The notes under the pieces: model-generated
The model's input: the letters and a program-made list of their open reading frames with translations, nothing else
What the model was told of the DNA's origin: nothing
Databases searched by the model: none
Made by a program: the position numbers and the translations under genes
Shown: positions 9,095 to 16,786 of the stretch, piece after piece
How positions within the stretch are numbered: the stretch's first letter is position 1
Layout of the letters: the number at the start of each line of letters is the position of its first letter
Assembly (NCBI GenBank): GCA_017623315.1
Contig: JAGAPJ010000121.1
Span: 1 to 33,824 of the forward strand
DNA length: 33,824 nucleotides
Direction of reading: 5' to 3'
Source: Clostridia bacterium
Lineage (GTDB): Bacteria > Bacillota > Clostridia > Oscillospirales > Acutalibacteraceae

Positions 9095-11062
9095 ATGGAT
9101 AAGTATGTAGGAAAACGCCTTGACGGTAGATATGAAATACGCGAAATCGTCGGCGAAGGCGGAATGGCCCGTGTTTATAAGGCTTTTGACAATCAGGAAA
9201 ACCGTTTGGTTGCTATTAAAATTTTAAAGGAAGAATTTTTATCAAACGACGAATTTTTACGCCGTTTTAAAAATGAATCCAAAGCGATTGCAATGCTTTC
9301 ACACCCTAATATTGTAAACGTTTATGACGTTTCTTTCGGCGACCTTATTCAGTATATTGTAATGGAATATATTGAAGGTATAACCTTAAAGGAATATATC
9401 GAAAACCAAGGCAGTCTTCGTTGGAAGGATGCTGTGCATTTTGCAATGCAAATTTTAAAGGGGCTTCAGCACGCTCACGACAAAGGTATTGTTCACCGTG
9501 ACGTTAAGCCCCAAAATATTATGGTTTTAGCTGACGGTACAATTAAGGTTACCGACTTTGGTATTGCACGTTTTTCACGCAGTGACCAACGCACCATTAC
9601 CGACAAGGCTATCGGTTCTGTACATTACATTTCACCCGAACAGGCACGTGGTGAAAAGACTGACGAAAAGGCCGATATTTATTCTGTTGGTGTTATGCTT
9701 TATGAAATGCTCACAGGCAAATTGCCATTTCAGGCAGAAAGTGCTGTTTCGGTTGCTATTATGCAGCTTCAGCGTGATCCACAACGCCCAACCGAAATTA
9801 ACGCTTCAATTCCTATGGGTCTCGAACAAATTACAATGCACGCAATGCAAAAAAGCCCTGATAGACGCTATCGTTCGGCTTCCGAAATGCTTTGCGATTT
9901 AGGTAATTTCAGAAAAGACCCCGCAATGACATTCTCTTATAATTATTTTGTGGACGATTCACCTACACGCTTTGTAGGTGGTGTAGTTAATCCCGAATCC
10001 GAAGTTAAGACAAAGGGTAAAGCCAAGAACAAAACTGCCGAAAAGGAAAAAAGCGGCATTTTACCAATTTTATTAGGCATTACGATTGCATTGGTTCTGG
10101 CAATTATTGTTTTGCTCGTAATTTTCCTTCCCGACCTTTTCAGTTCTACAGGTGGTAGTATAGAAACCCCGAAATTTATTGGTATGAAGTGGGAAGATAT
10201 TAAAAAGAATGAAGAATATGACATTAATTTCAACTTTGAAGAACCTAAATGGGGCTATAATGCTGAATATGAACAAGGTTACGTATATGAGCAATCTATT
10301 AAACCGGGTGACAAGGTAAAGCCAGACGCCAATATTACCCTTTACGTTAGTATGGGACAAAAAACCACAAAGGTTAATGACGTTCACGGTATGGCAGAAG
10401 CTCGCGCTGTAAACGAACTTCAGGCAAATAAATTTAAGGTTGTTATTACAACAATGGCAAGTGAAGAGGTTGAGGCAGGCCTTGTTATTCGTACTGAGCC
10501 TCAACGTGGTACCCCGCTTAGTGAGGGTAGCACAGTAACTGTTTTTGTTTCAACAGGTAAGCCTACTGAATATGTAACAGTTCCAAACGTTATTGGTGAG
10601 CCGCTTGAACAGGCTAAAGAAAAGCTAACCGACAATAAGCTTTTGGTTGTTGTTGAAGAGGTTGACATTAAGTGGAATGAAAAATACCAGCCTAAAGGTT
10701 ATGTAGTAAAACAAAGCCCCGAAACCTCGCCTACTAAGATTGTTGAAGGTAGCACAGTTACAGTTTATGTAAGCTCGGGTAAATATACTGCTGACCTTGA
10801 AATTGCACTTCCTACAACTACTGACGACGGTAACATTTGCATCGTTTCACTTTGGCAAGACGGTAAGGAAATTGCGGCAAGCGGTAAGCTTGATATTAAT
10901 CAGGTGAAAAGCTTTACCTTTGAAAAGGTGACCTCAAAGAACAAAACCGCTACCTTTACTGTTAAAATTAAGGGTGAAAACTCAAGCTCTAAGGATTATA
11001 TGACAATTAAGGTTAATTACCGCGCGTCAAGCAAGGCAGAACTTATTACGGTTATTGATTAA
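9095..11062 (+). CDS. prkC: PASTA-domain Ser/Thr protein kinase (PrkC/PknB)
   Basis: 655 residues. The cytoplasmic kinase domain (about 10-275) has the glycine loop GEGGMARVYKA, the ATP Lys in VAIKILK, the catalytic loop HRDVKPQNIM and DFGIARF. A Lys-rich juxtamembrane stretch leads to one membrane helix (about 319-348, ILPILLGITIALVLAIIVLL). Three extracellular PASTA repeats follow (about 357-420, 421-487, 489-560), then a C-terminal beta-rich extension of about 90 residues. PASTA repeats bind muropeptides or lipid II, coupling cell-wall state to phosphorylation of cytoplasmic targets. Partner phosphatase is upstream, rsgA 9 bp downstream. The first PASTA repeat is diverged. Confidence 0.95.
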   Translation: MDKYVGKRLDGRYEIREIVGEGGMARVYKAFDNQENRLVAIKILKEEFLSNDEFLRRFKNESKAIAMLSHPNIVNVYDVSFGDLIQYIVMEYIEGITLKEYIENQGSLRWKDAVHFAMQILKGLQHAHDKGIVHRDVKPQNIMVLADGTIKVTDFGIARFSRSDQRTITDKAIGSVHYISPEQARGEKTDEKADIYSVGVMLYEMLTGKLPFQAESAVSVAIMQLQRDPQRPTEINASIPMGLEQITMHAMQKSPDRRYRSASEMLCDLGNFRKDPAMTFSYNYFVDDSPTRFVGGVVNPESEVKTKGKAKNKTAEKEKSGILPILLGITIALVLAIIVLLVIFLPDLFSSTGGSIETPKFIGMKWEDIKKNEEYDINFNFEEPKWGYNAEYEQGYVYEQSIKPGDKVKPDANITLYVSMGQKTTKVNDVHGMAEARAVNELQANKFKVVITTMASEEVEAGLVIRTEPQRGTPLSEGSTVTVFVSTGKPTEYVTVPNVIGEPLEQAKEKLTDNKLLVVVEEVDIKWNEKYQPKGYVVKQSPETSPTKIVEGSTVTVYVSSGKYTADLEIALPTTTDDGNICIVSLWQDGKEIAASGKLDINQVKSFTFEKVTSKNKTATFTVKIKGENSSSKDYMTIKVNYRASSKAELITVID

Positions 11063-11071
11063 TAGGTAGGT

Positions 11072-11965
11072 ATGACAGGTATAATTATTAAAGCACTTTC
11101 GGGTTTTTATTACGTTGAAAGTAGCGATAAAATTTATGAATGTAAAGCAAGGGGAAGCTTCCGCAAAAGCGGGATCTCACCCTTGGTTGGCGACAGGGTG
11201 GAATTTGATATAATTGACGATACACACGGCGTGGTCAATTCTATAATTGACCGTAAAAACCTTTTGGCGCGCCCCAATGTTGCTAATATTGATAAACTTT
11301 TTATTGTGTCGTCCTTTCAAACCCCTTCACCTAATTCCTTTATTATCGATAAAATAACTGCAATAGCTGTTTATAATAATATCGAGCCTATAATTGTGTT
11401 TAATAAATGTGATATGGGCAATTTCGACGAATGGCTTAAAATTTACAGTAATGCAGGCTTTAAAACCTATGTTGTTTCAGCCGAAACGGGCGAGGGAATA
11501 GACGCCCTAAAAGCCGAACTCAAGGGCGTTACAAGTGCGTTCACAGGCAATTCGGGTGTTGGTAAGTCAAGCATATTAAACCGTCTTTTCGGTGAATGTG
11601 TTATAAAAACGGGTGAGGTTAGTCAAACCCTTGGCCGTGGTCGTCATACCACACGTCATATCGAAGCCTATAAGCTTTCATTTGGTGGTTACGTGGTTGA
11701 TACACCGGGTTTTTCCTCAATTGAAAACGAGGAACACGATTATGACTTTAAGGAACGTTTGCCCGAACTGTTTTTAGATTTTGGTGATTTTATTTACAAC
11801 TGCCGTTTTACAGGCTGTTCGCACACCAAAGAAAAAGGCTGTGCCGTTATTGAAGCGGTGGAAAGCGGTCAAATCGAAAAAAGCCGTCATCAGTCATATT
11901 TGCAATTAAACGAAGAACTTAAGGATTTAAAGCCTTGGGAAAGTACAAATTATAAAAAAAGGTAA
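11072..11965 (+). CDS. rsgA: Ribosome small-subunit-dependent GTPase A
   Basis: 297 residues. This circularly permuted GTPase helps mature the 30S subunit. An N-terminal OB-fold RNA-binding domain is followed by G4 (FNKCDMG), G1 (GNSGVGKSSILN), the switch region GRGRHTTRHIE and G3 (DTPGFSS), in permuted order. A C-terminal zinc site is formed by CRFTGCSHTKEKGC. In Bacillus cpgA(rsgA)-rpe-thiN-spoVM follow one another; here rpe and thiN are absent and two tiny genes follow. The stop codon overlaps a promoter-like -35 box. Confidence 0.95.
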   Translation: MTGIIIKALSGFYYVESSDKIYECKARGSFRKSGISPLVGDRVEFDIIDDTHGVVNSIIDRKNLLARPNVANIDKLFIVSSFQTPSPNSFIIDKITAIAVYNNIEPIIVFNKCDMGNFDEWLKIYSNAGFKTYVVSAETGEGIDALKAELKGVTSAFTGNSGVGKSSILNRLFGECVIKTGEVSQTLGRGRHTTRHIEAYKLSFGGYVVDTPGFSSIENEEHDYDFKERLPELFLDFGDFIYNCRFTGCSHTKEKGCAVIEAVESGQIEKSRHQSYLQLNEELKDLKPWESTNYKKR

Positions 11966-12008
11966 CATTTTTAAATTCCCCTTATATAATGGTAATGTAA
12001 GGGGGAAT
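11962..12008 (+). promoter_or_regulatory. Promoter with an inverted repeat around its -10 box
   Basis: GTAACA (11962-11967, overlapping the rsgA stop), a 17 bp spacer and TATAAT (11985-11990) form a sigma-A-like promoter. Inverted arms ATTCCCCTTA (11975-11984) and TAAGGGGGAAT (11998-12008) bracket the -10 box, and the right arm also contains the G-rich ribosome site of the following small gene. The arms could be an operator, or a hairpin masking the ribosome site in read-through mRNA from rsgA. No poly-T follows, so a terminator is unlikely. Confidence 0.5.
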
Positions 12009-12013
12009 CAAAA

Positions 12014-12163
12014 ATGCGCCGTGGCTTTACGCTTAACCGAGGATTAACTGCAATTGCTTTTGCAGTTGGGCTTTTAGTCAGTTGCTTTTGTCCTCCTAGA
12101 TTTTTAGTAGCAGTGCTTGCAATTTGGGTTATAATACTTGGATTGTCAGCCGCTAAATGTTAG
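12014..12163 (+). CDS. Small two-helix membrane protein, function unknown
   Basis: 49 residues starting MRRGFTLNRG. Two hydrophobic stretches (about 11-24 and 31-45) are joined by a short CFCPPRF turn, and the protein ends SAAKC. The basic N-terminus and hydrophobic pair suggest a membrane hairpin. A ribosome-site-like GGGGGA lies 7 bp upstream and the next gene starts 13 bp downstream with its own strong site. I recall similar short Cys-Pro-Pro proteins in Clostridia but know no function. Its position between rsgA and the SpoVM-like gene suggests, only by association, a link with sporulation or the envelope. Confidence 0.7.
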   Translation: MRRGFTLNRGLTAIAFAVGLLVSCFCPPRFLVAVLAIWVIILGLSAAKC

Positions 12164-12176
12164 TGGAGGGAATTTT

Positions 12177-12269
12177 TTGAAGGTAGTATTGTTTAAAAGC
12201 CCCAAATTTTTAAGCGGATTTTTACGTGTTATTTTTGGTATTAAAAAGCAGGAAAGAATAGATACATAA
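12177..12269 (+). CDS. spoVM: SpoVM-like spore coat/cortex morphogenesis peptide
   Basis: 30 residues with a TTG start; GTGGAGGG at 12163-12170 is 6 bp upstream. The core KSPKFLSGFLRVIFGIKK aligns with Bacillus SpoVM (KLPKFLGGIVRAMLGSFRK): the Pro-Lys-Phe-Leu, the paired Gly and Arg and the amphipathic pattern all match. Known SpoVM is an amphipathic helix that recognises the positive curvature of the forespore membrane, recruits SpoIVA and is a substrate/inhibitor of FtsH. The location after rsgA matches the Bacillus cpgA-rpe-thiN-spoVM order. The tail ERIDT is an extension. The short length makes sequence alone weak; synteny makes the call good. Confidence 0.8.
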   Translation: MKVVLFKSPKFLSGFLRVIFGIKKQERIDT

Positions 12270-12274
12270 AAAGA

Positions 12275-12312
12275 AAAGGGAGAACCTAATCAATTTGGGT
12301 TCTCCCTTTTTT
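12275..12312. terminator. Bidirectional intrinsic terminator
   Basis: Arms AAAGGGAGAACC (12275-12286) and GGTTCTCCCTTT (12298-12309) are perfectly complementary, with T-runs on both strands. It ends the spoVM transcript (plus) and the AraC-type regulator transcript (minus). Confidence 0.9.
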
Positions 12313-12376
12313 GTAAAGTAAAGTTGTCACAAAAAGGCAAGGTGGACTTGCTTGTGTTTTGGATTTATATTTGGTA

Positions 12377-13210
12377 TTATGTGTTTGACTTATAATTCTT
12401 TGTGCGGTATTCCGACGGGGAACAGCCGTATGCCTTCGCAAAGGTTTTTGAAAAATAGTTTTGGTCGTAAAAACCGCATTCGAAGGAAATTTCTTTTAAA
12501 GATTTACGTGTTTTGCAAAGCATTTCTTTACTTTTTTCAAGTCTAAGCTTACAAATATAGCCCATAATAGAAATGCCGTATTCTTTTTTAAAACATTTTG
12601 CTAATGTAGAGTTGCAACATCCAAACTTTTGTGATAGAATAGATAGTGTAATTTTGGAAGAAAGATTTTTTCGTATATAATCCATTATAAGCTGTGGCAG
12701 TTGGTCCGAATAAGAAAACAGTTTGTTTTCGCTTGTTATGTATTCCGCTAAAACTGTCATAATGCTTATGTAGGACGAAATTAAATCACTGTTAATTACT
12801 TTGACTGTTTGTGCAATTTCCTTTGCCTTTTCATCTGATTTTAAGATATCAGCCGATTTTTTAATTATATATTCAAGCGAACCGTCTTTATTGTCGCGAA
12901 TTTGCCCCATCATAAGATAGCCTGAAAGCACACCGAAATGGTAAAGAGGTGCTACAGCCTCGTAAAGACCACAATGGCATTTATATACATAAACTTTACC
13001 GTTTTTTTTAACAGCTTGAAAAGCCTTTTTATCGTTGTTTCTGCAATCGGCTAAAACCGAAGCATTATTTTGCAGAGTTTTGCAAAAGCATGAAGCTTCA
13101 TCGGGGTAAGAATAAATTTCGTTAAATTCGCTGTCGTGGATGGAAATGCGTATACCCGAAATATTATAAAAATTTTTAAGAATTGAATTAATTTCAATTT
13201 CTTGTCTCAT
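12377..13210 (-). CDS. AraC-family regulator with PocR sensory domain
   Basis: 277 residues from the ATG at 13210; a GTG six bases further upstream is in frame, but GAGAGG lies 5 bp before the ATG. The N-terminal half is a PocR-type ligand domain with Cys-rich motifs (CFCKTL, ADCRNND, YKCHCGLYEAVAPL, GYLMMGQIRD). The C-terminal about 100 residues form two AraC helix-turn-helices ending ISFECGFYDQNYFSKTFAKAYG and PSEYR. PocR-AraC proteins respond to small metabolites. It is divergent from the amino-sugar operon, 132 bp apart, so it probably controls that operon. The ligand is not evident from sequence. Confidence 0.88.
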   Translation of the reverse strand: MRQEIEINSILKNFYNISGIRISIHDSEFNEIYSYPDEASCFCKTLQNNASVLADCRNNDKKAFQAVKKNGKVYVYKCHCGLYEAVAPLYHFGVLSGYLMMGQIRDNKDGSLEYIIKKSADILKSDEKAKEIAQTVKVINSDLISSYISIMTVLAEYITSENKLFSYSDQLPQLIMDYIRKNLSSKITLSILSQKFGCCNSTLAKCFKKEYGISIMGYICKLRLEKSKEMLCKTRKSLKEISFECGFYDQNYFSKTFAKAYGCSPSEYRTKNYKSNT

Positions 13211-13277
13211 AGGCACCTCTCAAATAAGTAAAATCGTGTACTTTACGGTTTTATACTAACAATTGTACTATTTTTTA

Positions 13278-13306
13278 TAGACACTGTCAAGATGAAATGG
13301 TATAAT
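13278..13306 (+). promoter_or_regulatory. Promoter of the amino-sugar operon
   Basis: TAGACA (13278-13283), a 17 bp spacer and a perfect TATAAT (13301-13306) lie 36 bp before the nahK-like start. The 130 bp between the divergent genes is the natural site for the PocR/AraC regulator; I see no unambiguous direct-repeat operator in it. Confidence 0.7.
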
Positions 13307-13342
13307 TTGCTTGTAAAATTTTGACGAGGGAGAATAACTGAA

Positions 13343-14446
13343 ATGAGGAAAGCAAATTTGGAACAAATTACTAATGCGATTATGAATTTTAATCTTGAGG
13401 GTACTGTTAGAAGTGTTACACCTTATGGTAACGGTCACATTAACGATACCTTTTTGGTGACCTGTTATGAAGAGGATAATACAAAGCACGAATATATTCT
13501 TCAAGCAGTAAACAATGAGGTGTTTAAATTACCGGCACAGGTTATGGAAAATATCGTAAAGGTTACAGACTATCTTGTAGGTCAGGTTGAAAGTCCTCGC
13601 GAGGTTGTAAAGGTAATACGCACCCATTCGGGAGGTTTTCATCATAAGGACAAGGACGGCTTCTTTTGGCGTATGTATGATTTCGTGAAGGATTCTATAT
13701 GCCTTGACCGCCCCGAAAATGCCGAGGATTTTTATCAATGTGCCATAGCTTTCGGTAAATTCCAGAGATATTTATCTGAATTCCCTGCATATACTTTACA
13801 CGAAACCATTCCCGATTTTCATAATACACCCAAGCGTTATAACGACTTTTTAAAGGCTGTGGAAGAGGATAAAATGGGTCGTGCGGCTTTGGTACAAGAT
13901 GAAATCAACTTTATTAAAGAACGTGCCGATTTTTATCCTGTGCTTATTGAAAGCAACAAAGCAGGTGTTTTACCGCTTCGTGTAAGCCATAACGATACAA
14001 AATCAAACAACGTTATGCTTGACGCCGCAACACGTTCTGCGCTTTGCGTTATTGACCTTGACACCATTATGCCGGGCTTTTCGGTTACTGACTTTGGCGA
14101 TGCTATCCGCTTCGGTGCTTCAACCGCTGCCGAAGATGAAAAAGACCTTTCAAAAGTCTCTATGGATATTGATATGTTTACAGCTTATGCAAAGGGCTTT
14201 TTGGAAGGCTGTAATGGTCAGCTTTTGGACAGCGAAATTATGCTTTTGCCTGAAGGCGCAAAAATGATGACAATTGAATGCGGTATGCGTTTCCTTGCCG
14301 ATTATTTGCAGGGTGATACATATTTTAAAACCCATTACGAAGGTCATAACCTTGACCGTTGCCGTACACAGCTTAAATTGGTTGCTGATATGGAAAGCAA
14401 ATGGGATGAAATGAAGTCTATAGTAAAAGAATATTGTAAGGGGTAA
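13343..14446 (+). CDS. nahK: N-acetylhexosamine 1-kinase-like phosphotransferase
   Basis: 367 residues in the aminoglycoside-phosphotransferase fold. The N-terminus (FNLEGTVRSVTPYGNGHIND, then YILQAVN) closely follows bifidobacterial NahK/LnpB. The Brenner motif HNDTKSNNVML (about 216-226) carries the catalytic Asp and Asn, and IDLDTI supplies the metal Asp. NahK phosphorylates GlcNAc/GalNAc at C1 using ATP in the cytoplasm. The start has GAGGGAG about 10 bp upstream. A nucleotidyltransferase (5 bp downstream) and nagB follow, forming an amino-sugar operon. It is often annotated as mucin desulfatase or plain phosphotransferase; substrate specificity is inferred. Confidence 0.8.
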   Translation: MRKANLEQITNAIMNFNLEGTVRSVTPYGNGHINDTFLVTCYEEDNTKHEYILQAVNNEVFKLPAQVMENIVKVTDYLVGQVESPREVVKVIRTHSGGFHHKDKDGFFWRMYDFVKDSICLDRPENAEDFYQCAIAFGKFQRYLSEFPAYTLHETIPDFHNTPKRYNDFLKAVEEDKMGRAALVQDEINFIKERADFYPVLIESNKAGVLPLRVSHNDTKSNNVMLDAATRSALCVIDLDTIMPGFSVTDFGDAIRFGASTAAEDEKDLSKVSMDIDMFTAYAKGFLEGCNGQLLDSEIMLLPEGAKMMTIECGMRFLADYLQGDTYFKTHYEGHNLDRCRTQLKLVADMESKWDEMKSIVKEYCKG

Positions 14447-14451
14447 TTATC

Positions 14452-15327
14452 ATGTCAAAGGACATTACTTTAGTAGTAATGGCTGCAGGTATGGGCAGCC
14501 GCTTTGGTGGTCTTAAACAAATGGAGCCTGTTGGCCCTAACGGTGAGGTTATTCTTGATTTTTCGGCTTATGATGCTATAAAAGCAGGCTTTACCAAAAT
14601 TGTGTTTGTAATCAAGCACGAAATTGAAGAGGATTTTAAAGCAATTGTTGGCAACCATATTGCTGAAAAAATTAAGGTAGAGTATGCTTTTCAAGAGGTT
14701 AACGATTTGCCTAATGGCTTTGTTTGTCCTGCTGACCGTACAAAGCCTTGGGGTACTGCACAGGCTATTCTATCCTGCAAGGATATTGTAAACGAACCAT
14801 TTGCGGTTGTTAATGCTGATGATTATTACGGCAAAACCGCATTTAAGAAAATGGCGGATTTTTTAAAACAAGATGGCGACGATTATGCAATGGTTGGCTT
14901 CCGCTTGGAAAATACCCTTACCGAAAACGGTTACGTTTCACGCGGGGTTTGTGAAATAGACGACGGTATTTTAATCTCAGTTACCGAACGCACCAAAATT
15001 TTGGACTGCAAGTTTACCGAAGATGACGGCGCAACTTGGGAGCAGTTATCACCCGATGCGGTTGTTTCAATGAATCTTTGGGGCTTTAAGCCTGATTTGT
15101 TCGGATATATTGAGGAAGGCTTCAAGGCGTTTTTAACAGAAAAAATCAACGTGCCTAAGTCTGAATATTATTTGCCTTCAGTTGTTTCACAGCTTATTGA
15201 TAATGGCGAAAAACAGGTTAAGGTGCTTGTTGCTGAAGATAAGTGGTACGGTGTTACATATAAGGAAGACAAACCCAATGTGGTTAATGCACTTACTAAA
15301 ATGGTTAATGATGGTCTTTATGACTGA
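14452..15327 (+). CDS. Sugar-phosphate nucleotidyltransferase
   Basis: 291 residues. The N-terminal NTP-transferase signature VVMAAGMGSRFGGLKQMEPV (about 8-27) binds nucleotide, and NADDYYG (about 122) has the metal Asp. C-terminal WYGVTYKED is shared with family members paired with NahK-like kinases. It probably activates hexosamine-1-phosphate made by the preceding kinase to a UDP- or other NDP-sugar, like LnpC/UgpA in the bifidobacterial lacto-N-biose pathway; this pairing is the main evidence for substrate. AAGGGG precedes the ATG by about 8 bp, 5 bp after the kinase stop. The nucleotide and sugar used cannot be read from sequence. Confidence 0.82.
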   Translation: MSKDITLVVMAAGMGSRFGGLKQMEPVGPNGEVILDFSAYDAIKAGFTKIVFVIKHEIEEDFKAIVGNHIAEKIKVEYAFQEVNDLPNGFVCPADRTKPWGTAQAILSCKDIVNEPFAVVNADDYYGKTAFKKMADFLKQDGDDYAMVGFRLENTLTENGYVSRGVCEIDDGILISVTERTKILDCKFTEDDGATWEQLSPDAVVSMNLWGFKPDLFGYIEEGFKAFLTEKINVPKSEYYLPSVVSQLIDNGEKQVKVLVAEDKWYGVTYKEDKPNVVNALTKMVNDGLYD

Positions 15328-15348
15328 TATAAAAAGGAGTAATATATT

Positions 15349-16056
15349 ATGAATTTTATTAAGGTTGAAAATTATGAACAGTTAAGCGAACAGGCAGCAA
15401 AAATTATTGCTGATGTAGTAATAAACAAGCCCGACTGTGTTTTAGGTCTTGCTACAGGTTCTTCGCCTGTTGGTACCTATAAAAAGCTTATTGAATGGAA
15501 TAACCAAGGCAAAGTTGACTTTTCTAAAGTAATGTCAATTAACCTTGACGAATATGAAGGTCTTGATGGCGAACACGACCAGAGTTACCGTTATTTTATG
15601 AATGATAACCTTTTCAATCACATTAACATTGATAAGGCAAATACCTTTGTTCCTAACGGCAAGGCTACCGATATTGACGCTGAATGTAAGGCTTATGACG
15701 AAAGAATTTATGATGTTGGCATTGATATTCAGCTTTTAGGTATTGGTCTTGACGGTCATATCGGCTTTAACGAGCCAGACGAATTCTTTACTAAGGAAAC
15801 ACACAAGGTAGTGCTTGATGAATCTACCATCGTTGCAAATGCACGTTTCTTTGAAAGCATTGATGACGTACCCAAAACAGCAATTACAATGGGTATGGGT
15901 GGCATTATGTCTGCCAAAAAGGTTTTGCTTATAGCAAACGGTCAAAGCAAAAAGGATATTATCGAAAAGGCATTTTTCGGTCCTATCACACCCAAAGTTC
16001 CCGCATCAATTCTTCAGTTACATAATGACGTAACTGTTATTTTCAGTGAAAAATAA
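15349..16056 (+). CDS. nagB: Glucosamine-6-phosphate deaminase
   Basis: 235 residues, slightly short of the typical 240-265. It converts glucosamine-6-P to fructose-6-P and ammonia. The N-terminal phosphate loop LGLATGSSPVGTYK, the catalytic NLDEYEG block and the LGIGLDGHIGFNEP motif with the catalytic His are present. AAAAGGAG lies 9 bp before the ATG. It is third in the amino-sugar operon. nagA is not adjacent, so the operon is not a complete GlcNAc-6-P route by itself. Confidence 0.95.
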   Translation: MNFIKVENYEQLSEQAAKIIADVVINKPDCVLGLATGSSPVGTYKKLIEWNNQGKVDFSKVMSINLDEYEGLDGEHDQSYRYFMNDNLFNHINIDKANTFVPNGKATDIDAECKAYDERIYDVGIDIQLLGIGLDGHIGFNEPDEFFTKETHKVVLDESTIVANARFFESIDDVPKTAITMGMGGIMSAKKVLLIANGQSKKDIIEKAFFGPITPKVPASILQLHNDVTVIFSEK

Positions 16057-16077
16057 TTTTATAAGAGGAAGTTTAAA

Positions 16078-16545
16078 ATGAGCTTAAAGAGTAAAGGCAA
16101 GGGCTTTATTGCTGAATTTCGTGATTTTATTATGCGCGGTAATGTTATCGATATGGCTGTCGGTGTTATCATCGCAAGTGCTTTTGGTAAAATTACTACC
16201 ACACTTGTAAACAACATTATTATGCCGCTTCTTGGCTTTTACTTGCTTAACGGTATTGATTTAAGCAAGTATGACATTATTTTAAAGCCTGAGGTTTTGG
16301 TTGACGGTGTTGTTACTGAACCTGCAGTTGTTGTAGGTATTGGTACACTTTTAGTTGCTATTGTTGATTTCTTAATTATTGCTTTTGTAATTTTTCTTAC
16401 AATTAAAATGTTAGCAAAAATTAAGGAAATGGCTGAAAAAGCAATGAAGAAGAAAGAGGAAGAAGTCGCAGAAGAAGCCCCCAAGGGCCCTACAACCGAA
16501 GAACTTTTAACCGAAATTCTTGCTGAAATTAAGAAAGACAAATAA
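16078..16545 (+). CDS. mscL: Large-conductance mechanosensitive channel MscL
   Basis: 155 residues. The N-terminus EFRDFIMRGNVIDMAVGVII is the MscL signature of the amphipathic S1 helix and pore-lining TM1. TM2 lies about 85-110 (VAIVDFLIIAFVIFLTIKM). A Lys/Glu-rich cytoplasmic tail follows (MKKKEEEVAEEAP). A periplasmic loop with a VDGVVTEPAVV stretch lies between. It forms a homopentameric osmotic safety valve. AAGAGGAAG precedes the ATG and it lies 21 bp after nagB, so it may share that transcript, though no functional tie is evident. A hairpin terminator follows. Confidence 0.95.
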   Translation: MSLKSKGKGFIAEFRDFIMRGNVIDMAVGVIIASAFGKITTTLVNNIIMPLLGFYLLNGIDLSKYDIILKPEVLVDGVVTEPAVVVGIGTLLVAIVDFLIIAFVIFLTIKMLAKIKEMAEKAMKKKEEEVAEEAPKGPTTEELLTEILAEIKKDK

Positions 16546-16548
16546 TAA

Positions 16549-16582
16549 ACAAACTGCGGTAGAATTTTCTGCCGCAGTTTGT
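16549..16582 (+). terminator. Hairpin terminator after mscL
   Basis: Arms ACAAACTGCGG (16549-16559) and CCGCAGTTTGT (16572-16582) pair perfectly around an AT-rich loop, with extra pairing AGA/TCT inside. The T-run after it is weak (CATTTACA), so efficiency is uncertain. Confidence 0.7.
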
Positions 16583-16627
16583 CATTTACAGTGGTATAAA
16601 TTATAGTTTATCGCTCGGTTGAATTGA

Positions 16628-16714
16628 TATATCGTGTAGGGACAATTCACAAATTGTCCACAAAACTTGGCAAATATCTGGCGGGCGATTCGTGAATCGC
16701 CCCTACGAATATAC
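16628..16714. repeat. Composite palindromic intergenic repeat (MITE/REP-like)
   Basis: Two perfect hairpins, GGACAATT-CACA-AATTGTCC (16640-16659) and GGGCGATT-CGTG-AATCGCCC (16683-16702), lie 23 bp apart. They are enclosed by imperfect outer inverted ends (TATATCGTGTAGGG on the left, CCCTACGAATATA on the right). The GTAGGG...CCCTAC framing resembles short dispersed repeats I know from gut Firmicutes genomes. It is noncoding. The rest of 16583-16786 holds no gene and only an unremarkable AT-rich leader for the next gene. Confidence 0.7.
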
Positions 16715-16786
16715 AATTTAATTGTTCTATAATTCCGAATTTCGCGTAAGCGATAACCCCCATTTTACGTATAACAAGGAGAAAAT

